Origin: Hedera helix
Taxonomy: Eukaryota; Streptophyta; Magnoliopsida; Apiales; Araliaceae
NCBI GenBank assembly: GCA_947179155.2
Contig: OX359283.1
Coordinates: forward strand, 12,450,847-12,514,846
Direction: 5' to 3'
Length of the DNA: 64,000 nucleotides
The position numbers and the translations under genes were made by a program. The notes beneath the pieces were generated by a model that made no database searches, was not told where the DNA came from, and saw only the letters and a program-made list of their open reading frames with translations. Below are positions 1 through 9,440 of this stretch, piece by piece; within the stretch, counting starts at the first letter, position 1; every line of letters begins with the position of its first letter.

Positions 1-1159
1 CCTTTCCCCCCATAACTAGACTTTTATACCTTTTCCCCCTTAAGTCATTTCATAATCGTTTAAATGGATTCTTCTTTCAATCGACCAATTAGATCATCCG
101 TTTTGCGCTATGCTATACTCACCTAGTCCCATTTTATGACTTAATCAACCATTTAATCGTAAGTCGACTACATAACCTTCTTTTAATCATAAATACAATT
201 TCTCGTTTCCTACGAACTTTCTTGGTTCCATAATTCATAAATTTCAATTCCCGACATCTCAAATATTCAAGTTATCACTCTTTCCATAAACTGCTTCCTC
301 GAGAAGCGAACCCCGACCGGATTACCAAAATCCATCGTCCTCTATTCTTTTAAACTCATAATACATTTATTACTACTTTACGTCCCTTTCACTTGTTTAC
401 ATATAACTTAAATACCAATCTAAACCATTCTTGCATCCAACATGCTTTCCACTCATTCTCGGGATATTACATTTCATTTCTACACGTCATATAATTACAT
501 AACTCATTTAAATCAATGATACCAATTTCTTAATAATTTCATATATTCACATATCATATTCTTATTATTCCTTAAATCTTTAGTAGACCAATTAGGTCAA
601 CCGTTCCTTCTTTTCCACACATACTGACTTACCTTGCCATTCTCATATCCTCGCCTCTCCAGGTCTATTCATTTAACTTACACTTAACTTTCATAATCAA
701 CTCTCAATTCAATTATACATCACCATTTCCATTTCTTCTAACTTTAACTCATCTTTCTATATCTTATCAAATATATTCCTATACACATATTCATGTACAC
801 AACCCATAATCTGTTGACACACACTATCATATCTTGCAATAATTCCTTCCAATTTACCCTATTGTGGGCATTACAGTCAATAATTCATTTTAATCCCGTT
901 ATATTACCATTTGGTCATCAACGTTCATATTCATTCTTATTCCATTATATCTCCAGTCTCTTAAACATTTCAAATCTTTAACGGATCCATTTGTACTATT
1001 CAACCCCACAGGTCACATCTATTACCTTTATCACTTACTAAATCAATTTAATCACATAATAATCATATTTAATCATTTTAACTAGGTTTTGTTTTATAAC
1101 CTTCACTTAATTATCCAAAATTCTTATTTAGAATTTCTGTAAAATCCTGGGGTGTCACA
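1..1159 (-). mobile_element. Fragment of a Ty3/gypsy-type LTR
   Basis: This is a pyrimidine-rich, AT-rich stretch without a credible ORF. It ends at 1159 in GGGGTGTCACA, a typical terminus of plant chromovirus LTRs. Read on the minus strand it starts TGTGACACCCCAGGATTTT, which resembles LTR 5' ends, so minus orientation is favoured. A plus-strand 3' end cannot be excluded. The other end lies outside the window, so it is unknown whether this is a solo LTR or part of an element. The short ORFs inside it have no family motif. Confidence 0.5.
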
Positions 1160-2277
1160 GTATACAAGTGCAAAATTTGGGTGTCTACAACTTGTTTTTG
1201 CCTAAATTTAAATAGGAATTTATACGCAAGTATACGTGTGCGACAAGTAATATAATGATAAAGTCGAGTGTTAAACCCACATGAAATTAAAAATAATTAT
1301 TACCAAACACTAATTTAATATCAAATTAATTCTATTTAAACAATCTCAATTTAATTATAAAATAAAACTAATTAAAATTAATAACTAAATTAAACTAATG
1401 AAAATGATTAAATCAAATTAAAAATAATTAAGATTACAATTTTCCCCAATGCTTCATTTAAATCTCTTCATTCTCTTTTTAATTAATTAATTCTATAGAA
1501 TTGTTAACTGAGATTTCTTAACTATTTACTAAACTTTTTCAAGAATTAATAAGAAAATTTATTCCAATTAAGTTGCTATATTACTATGCAAAATAACTTG
1601 AAATAAACTCATTAAGATCCAACTCTCAACAAAGTTACATGTGACATATAGGTATCTTCATCCTATACACTATTATGCTACTCTTCCTAGAAAAAATCAA
1701 CAAATTCTCATGTTATCATATCTGAATCTAAATCTATATTCCACTTTTAATTTCATATAGATTATCCCAATGATTAATCATAATTAATTAATATATTAAC
1801 ATACAAAATAATTAATTAGGTCCAAGCACTATAATCCATTTATCAACTTCATATAGATTACCACATTAATTAATGAAACTAATTAAATACTTGAACACAC
1901 AAAATATCATAAACAATTCAATTATAATCAATTTAATTAAAAATAAATAAATTAATTTAAACTACACATTTTGTTCAATTACAATCTCAATAATAAATTA
2001 ACTCATAACTAAATAATAAATTAACCATAAATAATTCAACATCTCAAAATTATAAAAATAAAAGAGAGAAAATAAATCAAATCTGTGTTGACATCCGTCT
2101 GTCACTCGGATCACAGTCTCCGATTTTCAAGCTCTGCATTTAATTATTGAATCATTCGTGTTGAATATTTGCTCCTAACTCTACTCCTAAACTACTCTAA
2201 TATAATATATTCTACTATAAGACTATGTTCATCTATATTAATGTATTCTGATGTACTACATATAAGAGCAACATAGT

Positions 2278-2286
2278 TTATTTATA
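2278..2286 (-). promoter_or_regulatory. TATA box of the Athila-like LTR
   Basis: The minus strand reads CTATAAATAAAC here. The position relative to the LTR ends matches the TATA box of the related LTRs at 5122-6827 and 9441-11118. Transcription would run toward lower coordinates. Confidence 0.5.
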
Positions 2287-2469
2287 GGAGTACAATAATA
2301 ATCCTAAGCTAATGTGAAAAAGAAATCCAATTCAGAATCAAAAAGTATAAAAATCTACGAATAATCCCGTTTTGGCAAATTAACGCTCCAGCCAAATGCA
2401 GCCTTCGCACCTTGACCAGTCAACTCTGCCTCCACACATAGCGCCTTCTTCTTCTTTCCTACCAGAACA

Positions 2470-2640
2470 AAAACAATGTCGCTCTGCCTATGATTGATCT
2501 TAAGGCTTCCGCACTTTGAACGAGTGCCTTCAGTTCTTGCCATGCGCCTTCCAAAACAAAAACAACGACATTCCCCTATGATTAATCATAAGGCTACCGT
2601 GCATTGAGCGAGTGCCTTCAGTTCTTGCCACACGCCTTCC
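2470..2640. repeat. Two-copy tandem duplication, 88-bp period
   Basis: Two imperfect copies lie head to tail: about 2470-2552 and 2558-2640. Each contains a GAGTGCCTTCAGTTCTTGCC core and ends in CGCCTTCC. They lie in the GC-rich block upstream of the LTR TATA box on the minus strand, so they are in the U3 region. A duplicated upstream element is one reading; chance slippage is another. Confidence 0.75.
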
Positions 2641-3011
2641 AAACGATGCCGTTTGATCTGCTAAAGTCAAGATGTGCGCGCTACACGCGCCAAGCCATGT
2701 TTTCTGTTAATTATAGAATTGCCATCAAGCTTGATAATTACCATTATGCCATTCCTTTTGCTGCAAAATTACAAGATTGCCACTAGACTTTAATTAATTC
2801 CTTTTTCCTATAAAATTAAATATAAATTAACTAAAAATAATATAAAAATAATAAAAACACATAAAATTAAATAAATTACATAAAATCAATTAAAATGCTT
2901 AAAACTAACAAATAATTAAGCTTAAAAATATTACATAAATAGGAATAAAAACCCACTATCAACTTACAACTTTAACTTCCGATTATAACATAACTGAATT
3001 CTAAAAGATAA

Positions 3012-3263
3012 CTAAGTAGAAAAACTTAATTGAACCAACAAACTAAATAATAAAACTAACCACTGATAGTACTTCGTTAACTTACTAGTATGCCAATAAT
3101 TTTTAATTTCAAAACCTGACATAGCCCTAAGATGATATGTACCAAGCTTTATAACTTCAATGACCTCGTATTGATTTTCCCAGTTCAGTATTAACTTCCT
3201 AGTGTTATGAGGGGTTGAGGCTTCTGCCTCCTGAATCGCCAAATCACCAATATCGAATCTCAT
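3012..3263 (-). pseudogene. Tat integrase C-terminal tail
   Basis: This is an 83-residue open stretch. It matches the C-terminal pattern of Tat-lineage integrases: an F-x-x-G-D-L-like start (FDIGDLAIQEAEAS), then a WENQYEVIEVIKLGTYHL block and an ending in KLTKYYQ. In the family this part follows the catalytic core and ends the polyprotein. It is separated from the core frame at 3368-3982 by stops and a frameshift. The last 15 or so residues are probably not part of the original protein. Confidence 0.75.
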
Positions 3264-3367
3264 TTACTTAACCCTATTGTTATATTACCGAGTCGCCTTT
3301 TGTTGATAGATGACTAACTTTAAAACTACAGCATCCCTCACCGCATCCAACAGATCTAGATTAAGTT

Positions 3368-3982
3368 TTAGACCCTAATCGTTGTAAGCCTCTTTGAAGT
3401 TAACCACCCGAAACGATAGAGACCTGATCTCCACTGGAATAAGAGCCTTAGTCCTATAGGCCAGGAAAAAAGGAGAATCACCAGTAGTAGACCGATGAGT
3501 GGTTTGATACGCTCATAACACACTTTGAAGCTCTTCGAGCCACCTCCCATTTGCCTCATCCAACCTCTTTTTGATCCTATTAAGTAAGGTTCGATTAGTA
3601 ACCTCCACCTATCCATTAGCCTTAGAATGAGACACAGATACCCTCCAATACTGAATAACAAGGTGGACAAGAATTCTTCAAAGTAGCCCCAAATAAATTG
3701 TAATTCATTGTCCGATACCAAAACCATGGGAATGCCAAAGCAAAAGACAACTAACTCCTTAAGAAATTGAATGCAACCCTGCTCAGTAATATACCGAAGC
3801 AGCTTCGCCTCCACCCACTTCGTCATATAGTCAATCTCCACCTGATCTTTTCCCTTCGATATAGTCCCAAACAAATCCATTCCCCATACTGCAAAAGGGA
3901 TATGAGATAATACTGATGATAATTCCTCTAGAGGTCGATGAGAAACAAAACTGTTTAGTTGAAACTTAAGACATCTTTGCAT
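3368..3982 (-). pseudogene. Tat integrase catalytic core (degenerate)
   Basis: The 204-residue frame contains the Tat integrase landmarks PFAVWGMDLFG, DYMTKWVEAK (first catalytic Asp region) and FGIPMVLVSDNELQF (second catalytic Asp). The catalytic Glu segment (VEVTNRTLL type) is present near 3590-3600 but in another frame, so a frameshift lies between. Integrase joins element cDNA to chromosomal DNA in the nucleus. The frame starts inside the domain, so the listed start is only the first Met after a break. The copy cannot be functional. Confidence 0.8.
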
Positions 3983-4008
3983 ATACCCCTTAGCTTCCTG
4001 AAATATGG

Positions 4009-4356
4009 TCAGCTAGTAATAATCATGTCGAACCAACTTATAGGCCAGAGACTTAGCCCCCATATGATCCCCATAAATACACTTATGTATGGGACCAAAC
4101 ACTTCACCAGGGGCCCAAAATAAGTCCTCCAATAAAGATCTCCATCGATAAGGCAAAAATAAGCACTCTTATACTTCATTTGTTTCGCCAATAATTTATT
4201 TGAAAGTAACATCCCGTCTGCCAGGTAATCTAAGTATGGTGTAAGCCAGCAATTCGAACGTTCCAAACACTTTACCTTCTTCTTCAGAATGTTGGGCTCA
4301 TTCAAAACCTTCAAATAAATAGAGCCGATAAATGAATTTACCTGAGTAACTGCCAA
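4009..4356 (-). pseudogene. Linker and integrase N-terminal region of Tat pol
   Basis: This frame corresponds to the segment between RNase H and the integrase core in Tat elements: a WLTPYLDYLADG motif (family pattern W-x-x-P-I-x-x-Y-L-x-D-G), then a basic helix and FCLIDGDLYWR. The HHCC zinc-binding part that should follow is only partly legible because the frame is broken. It continues directly into the core at 3982 after a stop. Confidence 0.7.
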
Positions 4357-4359
4357 CTT

Positions 4360-4684
4360 ATAGAGAGCATCTGCAACTGAGTTGTCATCCCGATCAATGT
4401 TCTGAAAGGAATATAAATTAAAGCGCTACAACAGGCCCTTCACTTCAAATATATTTTGTCATTCTTGCCCCCCGAGCCTCATACTCTCCCTAAATCTATT
4501 TCACCACCAGTTGGGAATCATTGAAGATAAGGATACTTTTTACTTTCAAACTTCAGGCCAATCTCAATCCAGCTAAGATAGCCTTATATTCTGTCTCATT
4601 ATTGGTAACCTTGAATTTGAATATGATCGCCTGTTGAACTTTAAAACCTTCAGGACTAGAAATGATGTCTAGATAACTAAATGA
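4360..4684 (-). pseudogene. Tat RNase H fragment, cut by a plus-strand LTR
   Basis: The minus-strand translation shows NETEYKAILAGLRLA followed by a DSQLVVK segment and GEYEAR. These are signatures of the second, archaeal-like RNase H of Tat elements. In-frame stops follow LRLA and VVK. Upstream (higher coordinate) a SPEGFKVQQAIIFKF stretch remains, and homology then ends at 4684. That is where a TGTAGCAG LTR start appears, so this is a likely insertion point. Confidence 0.75.
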
Positions 4685-5121
4685 TGTAGCAGTTACCATA
4701 ACGGTTATAACTCAGCATTCATTTTGGACATTAATGTAGTTATTCTGAACATAATGGGGACGCGGGTTACTTCTTCTAGGTAGCCATTACATGACTAAAC
4801 AGTTAAAGAAGAAGGCACAACGACTATAAAAGAGAGGTGGACAATATAGGTGGACCATTTTTTAACCTACTGAATATTAAGCACCTTTATTTATAATACA
4901 TCTTGAAGCTTGTACTCACTCTCACACCAAAACTATCCCCCATTAGCCTAACCATCAAGCATTTTCGATTGTTCTATTATGCAAGTCTAGTGTCGGTGAC
5001 GGTAGTCAAGCGTCCCGATAAATTCAAGCATTAATATTGGTAGTAAAATGAGGGTCATCTAGTGTTTAGTAGAGATTTTATTGACCAACTTTACAAACAA
5101 AAAACTAAACATGGTTGCAGT
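4685..5121 (+). mobile_element. 5' LTR and start of the leader, plus-strand Tat element
   Basis: It begins TGTAGCAGTTACC directly after the disrupted minus-strand RNase H. A TATA box lies at 4825-4832, followed by a TTGTACTCACTCTCACACC-type R region and the GGTGACGGTAGTCAAGCG segment seen in Tat LTRs. The 3' LTR boundary and primer binding site are not clear; a candidate is AAACA/TGG near 5110. The gag-only element is inserted at 5121, and the same leader resumes at 11124. The element is probably inserted into another Tat copy. Confidence 0.6.
4825..4832 (+). promoter_or_regulatory. TATA box of the Tat LTR
   Basis: TATAAAAG lies about 140 bp inside the LTR. It is followed by the cytosine-rich start of transcript-like sequence common in Tat LTRs. 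Confidence 0.5.
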
Positions 5122-6827
5122 TGGTGTGATGTCGCAAGCACCCAAAAATAAAATCTTACTTTTGAAAAATATTAATGTAGTAGTGTAAGCAAGAGTCGAT
5201 CCCACAGAGAATGATTAATTTAATTTATATATTTTTGCAAATAAAAATAGGGGGTTTTTGAATTAAAGAAATAAATTAAATAAAATTAATTAAAATAAAT
5301 ATGCAAGTAATTTAATAAAATAAATGAGAAGAAAAAGCCTTGGTTTAAGTTAACATCCACCATCAAGAATTTACAACTGATCACTGATGCAAGAATAAAT
5401 CAATTCATATTTTAAATATTCAACGTGGAATAATTACTCCCATTCGAATAATTTTTCTATCTCTCCTTAATTTTAGTTAAGCAGAAACAAGCGATCTAAA
5501 TAACCATTACTACTAAATAATCTCAGACAAGCGCTAAAGATTTAACCTAGTAGCAACATAAAGAAATAGAGAGATCGTTGAACTAAACAACACAATCCAA
5601 GCGTCTGCATTTAATTTAGATGAATATTTTTCCTAAGGTAAAATAATATTTTGATAAGCAAAATAATTATTAAACTCAGTTGCTTCGCAAATTAAAGTGA
5701 CCAAACAATTACGGATTTGATATTTAATTTAGCAATAGATTTCAACGAATAATAAACTAGTATGCATCCTAGCAATTAAACGAATTAATCATAAAATTAA
5801 ACACAGAAAAATATTCAATACTCAAAATATAAATTGAACAATTAAAATAAATTAGATCTCACAGTGTAGAAATCTTGATGGCTTCAATCACTTAAACTAA
5901 GAAAAATAAATTAACTACTCATAAAAGTAGAGAACACTAAAGAATAGAAGAAAGAATTTTTATTCTAAGAAAAGTTGTATCTTACAATGTGTCTCAAACT
6001 CTCTATTTATAAACTCCATAAACCTCATAAATTATCCAAACCCTAATAGGATTTACAATTAAAAATAAAAGAAAAAGAAAATAATTATTACCCTAACCCT
6101 AGTTTGAAGTCTAAATAAAATATTAAAAATAAAATAAAGAATTATTGCTTCCTTTTCCAAATTAAAATTGGATTTTTATTCTATTGATTTGTTGCATTGC
6201 AGTGTAGGAAATCCAAAATAAGGAAGGAAAAGGAAGAAAACTGCTGCTCTGCGCGCTGCCACGTGTCACGACCACGCGGAAAAGAAGAGAGAGAAAGACA
6301 GAAACAGCCGCCAGCCGCCTTTTCCATTGTTACCGTTAGCGCGTGGATTACACGCGCCCGTCCCAAATTGCATAGCCGCGCATTGCGCGGTCCCTGCTGC
6401 TCCACCAATTCACGAAACGACGTCGTCTCAGATGACGCCTTAATCAATGCGCGCGCATGGCGCGGAGTTGCCTTATTCAGTTATTACGATTTTGCCACTG
6501 AGCAGTTTATTTACCATTTTGCCATCCAAGTTTTAATAAATTCCTACAAAATAAAATAAAAACATTAAAAATAATATAAAATTACTAAAAATAATAACAA
6601 CACATAATAATAAATAAAACACCTAAAACACTAAAAATAAATAAAAACACATAAATAAAAAATAAATATAAAAATAATATAAAATTACCTAAATTAACAT
6701 AAATTAACTAAAATCCTATAAAACCTATTAAAACCAAAATAAGCTAAATAATTAAACATTTAAGCATTCAATAAATATAAAAACTAAGTATTAGGGCATA
6801 AAAATATCGTATAATTTAACCCTATCA
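5122..6827 (-). repeat. 3' LTR of the gag-only element
   Basis: It is 1706 bp. It contains a minus-strand TATA box (plus-strand ctatttata at 6003-6011) and a GC-rich U3 block at 6240-6465. Relative to the other LTR it carries 28 extra bases near 6600, lying between two short aacac repeats. This suggests a deletion by microhomology in the right copy. Confidence 0.9.
6241..6470 (-). promoter_or_regulatory. CpG-rich palindrome cluster in U3
   Basis: The block is GC-rich in an otherwise A/T-rich LTR and lies upstream of the minus-strand TATA box. It holds a G-box/ABRE-like CCACGTGTC (6259-6267), an inverted repeat with arms GCGCGTG/CACGCGC near 6338-6357, CCGCGCATTGCGCGG, ACGACGTCGT and TGCGCGCGCA. 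The same block lies in the right LTR at 10560-10790. There ACGACGTCGT has become ACGAAGTTGT, and part of that change fits decay at CpG sites. An enhancer role is inferred, not shown. Confidence 0.5.
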
Positions 6828-6845
6828 AATACCCCCACACTTAGC
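6828..6845 (-). other. Polypurine tract of the gag-only element
   Basis: On the minus strand the sequence reads AAGTGTGGGGGTATT immediately before the 3' LTR. This is the typical Athila-type polypurine tract that primes plus-strand synthesis. Confidence 0.8.
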
Positions 6846-7287
6846 TTTTTGCTCGTCCTCGGACAAAACAAAAATAAAAACTATAAAAATAAAACTAATA
6901 ACCAAACAACTTACTTGAGCAACAGATCAATATAAATTTCAATATCAACCTCAAAGATTTTTTTTAAATGATAACTCAAAGAAAATTTCAAAACCATGCA
7001 AAATCTAGAATTTTAACATATTTATTAATTTTACTTTACTCAAGACCTTTTTTGTGTGTGTGAATCCAAATGTATCAAACTAATTAAAACTCATATAAGT
7101 CTAGGTTATTAATTACCTTATAAAAGACATACAACAAAACTCAATATACTTCTTTTTCACATCACTTTCAGTTAATACAGACAAATATAAATCAGAAGAA
7201 AAGGCTTATAATCAAAGAAACACACTAGGATTATGCATTATTTTTTTTTTCAAATATTTTTTTCATCATTTTTGTTTTCATTTAATG

Positions 7288-7440
7288 GGTGCATTTTATG
7301 CTTCATCCCATTTTTTTTCTTTCTCTTTTTTTCTTTCACGGTAAGTGCATTTTATGCTCCATCTCACCAACGAGTGCGTTTTACGCTCCATCTCGCTTTT
7401 TCATGTGTTTATGAGTGAGTGCGTTTTACGCTCCATCTCA
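7288..7440. repeat. Four diverged copies of a 22-bp motif
   Basis: The motif GTGCGTTTTACGCTCCATCT recurs four times with variation, at about 7289-7310, 7346-7366, 7374-7394 and 7420-7440. Spacing is irregular. It lies in the noncoding part between polypurine tract and gag. Each copy can form an imperfect small hairpin (GCG...CGC). Confidence 0.75.
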
Positions 7441-8041
7441 ACCCACCACATAATTTTTTCAATAATAATCCTATAAAAATTACCTAAATCATCTCTTCCA
7501 AATTATATTTTGTCTTATATTTCACTTCAAATAAGATATAGAGTTCAAAAATATATTTCATAAGCATTTAACCATTTAAACTTTCTCTTAATTAAAACTA
7601 GCTCAAACAAATGGATATAAGTGCATGAAATTTAAAGGATCTCAAACAAAGTAATAATCAATAAAAAGTCAAAAATTCAAACTAAGCAAAAATTTATCAT
7701 TTTTCCAAGAGTTATTAAATAAAAACCAAATTTTTATCATTGGCTAAAAATTTTAAATTCATTTAACTCATTGCTTAAGTGACACATCCTAAAAAAAATA
7801 AAAAATTACCCCATTTTCGTAGGAAACACGGTTACACTTAGCATGTGCAACAAGCCTTTGAACCCCAAGGTTACCCCAAGTGGACGAGTTTTGTCTCGTG
7901 AGGGCTTGCAGTGAATATACCCACAAAATTCAAAATTTCAAAATTTTTAAAATTCCTTAATTTTTTTTTTTAAAATAAATAAAACAAAATTTTAAAATTC
8001 CCTAAAATAAATATCCTAAATCTCTTCCCCCACACTTAAAA

Positions 8042-8063
8042 TTTACATTGTCCCCAATGTAAA
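8042..8063. other. Perfect 9-bp hairpin beside a second polypurine-like tract
   Basis: Arms TTTACATTG and CAATGTAAA are separated by TCCC. Next to it (8026-8040) the minus strand reads TTTAAGTGTGGGGG. The combination ACATTGGGGACAATGT plus AAGTGTGGGGG is a familiar feature of Athila 3' regions. Its retention in an element that lost all of pol points to a role in the RNA or in cDNA synthesis. Confidence 0.7.
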
Positions 8064-8131
8064 CTATAATGCAAAAAAACAGACACAAATAACTATAAAA
8101 AGAAAAAGAAAAAGAAATGCAAATCTGTTTT

Positions 8132-8149
8132 CTTGGGTTGCCTCCCAAG
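8132..8149. other. Conserved Athila 3'-region hairpin
   Basis: CTTGGGTTGCCTCCCAAG forms a perfect 6-bp stem with a 6-nt loop. On the minus strand it follows the gag stop closely and sits in the context GGCGCTGCTTGGGAGGCAAC, a motif I know from the 3' part of Athila-like elements. No function is established that I can cite. Confidence 0.65.
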
Positions 8150-8194
8150 CAGCGCCTTTGTTTATCGTCATTGGCTTGACAGCAGACCAGAGTA

Positions 8195-9322
8195 CTACGT
8201 TACTCCAACTTCATGAATTTTGAGTACCCCATCCATTACGTCATTCTTTATCGGTAGATTCAGTCTCCCTTGCACGTGACATAAACGTTTTACTCCCTCT
8301 TCAATGAATAGACATTTAAGATGATGGGAGAGAGTTTTTATATTCGGAATGGGATCCTGCAAAACAAAAGATGAAAATTTATTATGAGTAACAGGCAATG
8401 GAATGGAAATTATTGCATTATTACCAATAATCATTGACAACGAATTTAATGGAGCTTCATCCTCCTTCAAATTTTGTTTTAGCTCAATTATGTCTTCTTC
8501 CTCTAACTCCAAATTGTTGATAATTGCAATATCTACTTTTTCCTTGTTTGTTTCCTCAACAACTTCCACCACCTTAGGCATGTCATAATCAAAAATAACA
8601 TCATTGTCTATATTAACATTGTCCACTTCGTTGATGTTGTCTGTTTCTTCTTGCTTCGGTGATGGAGGGACCGTCTTTTCGGGATCTTCTATGTCGTTAC
8701 CACTTCTTAACACTTGTGTACTTGTATTCGCCGTTGGATTATTCATCGTTTGAGAAGGTAATTCTTCAGAATCTAGTTCCTCCAAGTGACTGAGTGCAAT
8801 TGCCATTTGACCCATTTGTTTTTCCAAATTCTGTATATTTTCCTTCGTTTCCTGTTGAAATTGCAAAGTGTTAGTTTCAATTAATTTAATCATATCCTCT
8901 AAAGACATATCAGAATGAAATGATTGACCCTGTTGTTGTTGGGGATATGACTGTATGTATTGTTGATAGCTTGAAAAATTCTGATTTGTGGGCGGATTCA
9001 TTTGTGGATTCTCATAGCCAAAATTAGGATGATCCCTCCATCCATAATTATACGCGTTTGAATATGGATCATATCTCCATTGGGGTTGACCAGGGAAACC
9101 ACTTGCTATATTGACTGGCTCATAGGACTCTTCTTGAAGAATGGGGCACATATTAGTCGGATGTCCTACCACCGCACAAATCCTACAAGCTTCCATTCGT
9201 TGTGCATTACCTGCAGCCATTTGATAAACAAGAGAAGTTAGGGTATCAATTTGTTGCTCAAGAGAAGAAATAGTTACCTCATTGACATAATCATGCATGA
9301 ATTCCATCTTGAACGTGCACAA
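8195..9322 (-). CDS. Gag-like protein with CCHC zinc knuckle, gag-only element
   Basis: The frame encodes 375 residues and is intact. Residues about 46-59 are a canonical CX2CX4HX4C knuckle (CRICAVVGHPTNMC). Next come the Athila gag landmarks GFPGQPQWRYDPYSN, a Gln/Asn/Pro-rich spacer, SLEDMIKLIETNTLQFQQE, a short coiled coil (IQNLEKQMGQMA) and LPSQTMNNPTANTSTQVLRSG. The C-terminal third is acidic and ends with a stretch faintly like the protease-RT junction of Athila pol (IKTLSHHLKCLFIEE). The N-terminal capsid part of ordinary Athila gag is missing. The protein should bind RNA; particle formation would need a helper. The start is the first Met of the frame and lies about 115 bp after the primer site. 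Confidence 0.85.
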   Translation of the reverse strand: MCTFKMEFMHDYVNEVTISSLEQQIDTLTSLVYQMAAGNAQRMEACRICAVVGHPTNMCPILQEESYEPVNIASGFPGQPQWRYDPYSNAYNYGWRDHPNFGYENPQMNPPTNQNFSSYQQYIQSYPQQQQGQSFHSDMSLEDMIKLIETNTLQFQQETKENIQNLEKQMGQMAIALSHLEELDSEELPSQTMNNPTANTSTQVLRSGNDIEDPEKTVPPSPKQEETDNINEVDNVNIDNDVIFDYDMPKVVEVVEETNKEKVDIAIINNLELEEEDIIELKQNLKEDEAPLNSLSMIIGNNAIISIPLPVTHNKFSSFVLQDPIPNIKTLSHHLKCLFIEEGVKRLCHVQGRLNLPIKNDVMDGVLKIHEVGVT

Positions 9323-9418
9323 CTAAATTAAATTATGAAAAACTAGAAAAATAAAATCTAAAAAAATTACTAAATTAAATACATATTTACAAAAACACAA
9401 AATTAAATTAAAATCATT

Positions 9419-9435
9419 CCCCGGCAACGGCGCCA
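9419..9435 (-). other. Primer binding site, complementary to tRNA-Asp 3' end
   Basis: The plus strand reads CCCCGGCAACGGCGCCA, the 3' end of plant tRNA-Asp including the CCA tail, so the minus-strand genome would pair with it. It lies 5 bp inside the 5' LTR. This primer is typical of Athila elements. Confidence 0.9.
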
Positions 9436-9440
9436 AAATT

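Larger units (their letters stand above)
1178..2961 (-). mobile_element. Isolated (solo) LTR of an Athila-like family
   Basis: The stretch is about 1.8 kb and is built like the LTRs of the gag-only element at 5122-11118. It has a similar beginning (tgggtgtctac compared with tggtgtgatgtcg), long A/T-rich flanks, one GC-rich block (about 2385-2700), a minus-strand TATA box, and an end in CCCACTATCA compared with AACCCTATCA. No internal region follows on either side, so it looks like a solo LTR. The left boundary is uncertain by some 15 bp. CAACT occurs at 1188-1192 and again at 2960-2964, so a slightly different definition with that duplication is possible. Confidence 0.6.
2962..4684 (-). mobile_element. 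Decayed Tat/Ogre-type Ty3/gypsy element, 3' part of pol
   Basis: Reading the minus strand from 4684 downwards gives RNase H, linker, integrase core and integrase C-terminus, the Tat order. The region is cut at 4684/4685 where a plus-strand LTR begins, and at 2961/2962 where the Athila-like LTR ends. Stops and frameshifts split it into several short frames. Its sequence differs from the plus-strand Tat copy at 56434-58740, so it belongs to another subfamily. The rest of this element should lie beyond the right end of the window if the plus-strand Tat inserted into it. Confidence 0.75.

Noticed and set aside
793..981. 62-codon ORF at the left end
   Set aside because: It lies in an LTR fragment, has low complexity and no recognisable domain.
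6197..6559. 120-codon ORF in the LTR, repeated at 10582-10878 (98 codons), and the opposite-strand 88-codon ORFs at 6181-6447 and 10500-10766
   Set aside because: They are the open frames of a GC-rich U3 block, lie upstream of or against the LTR promoter, have no family motif and are there only because the LTR is repeated.
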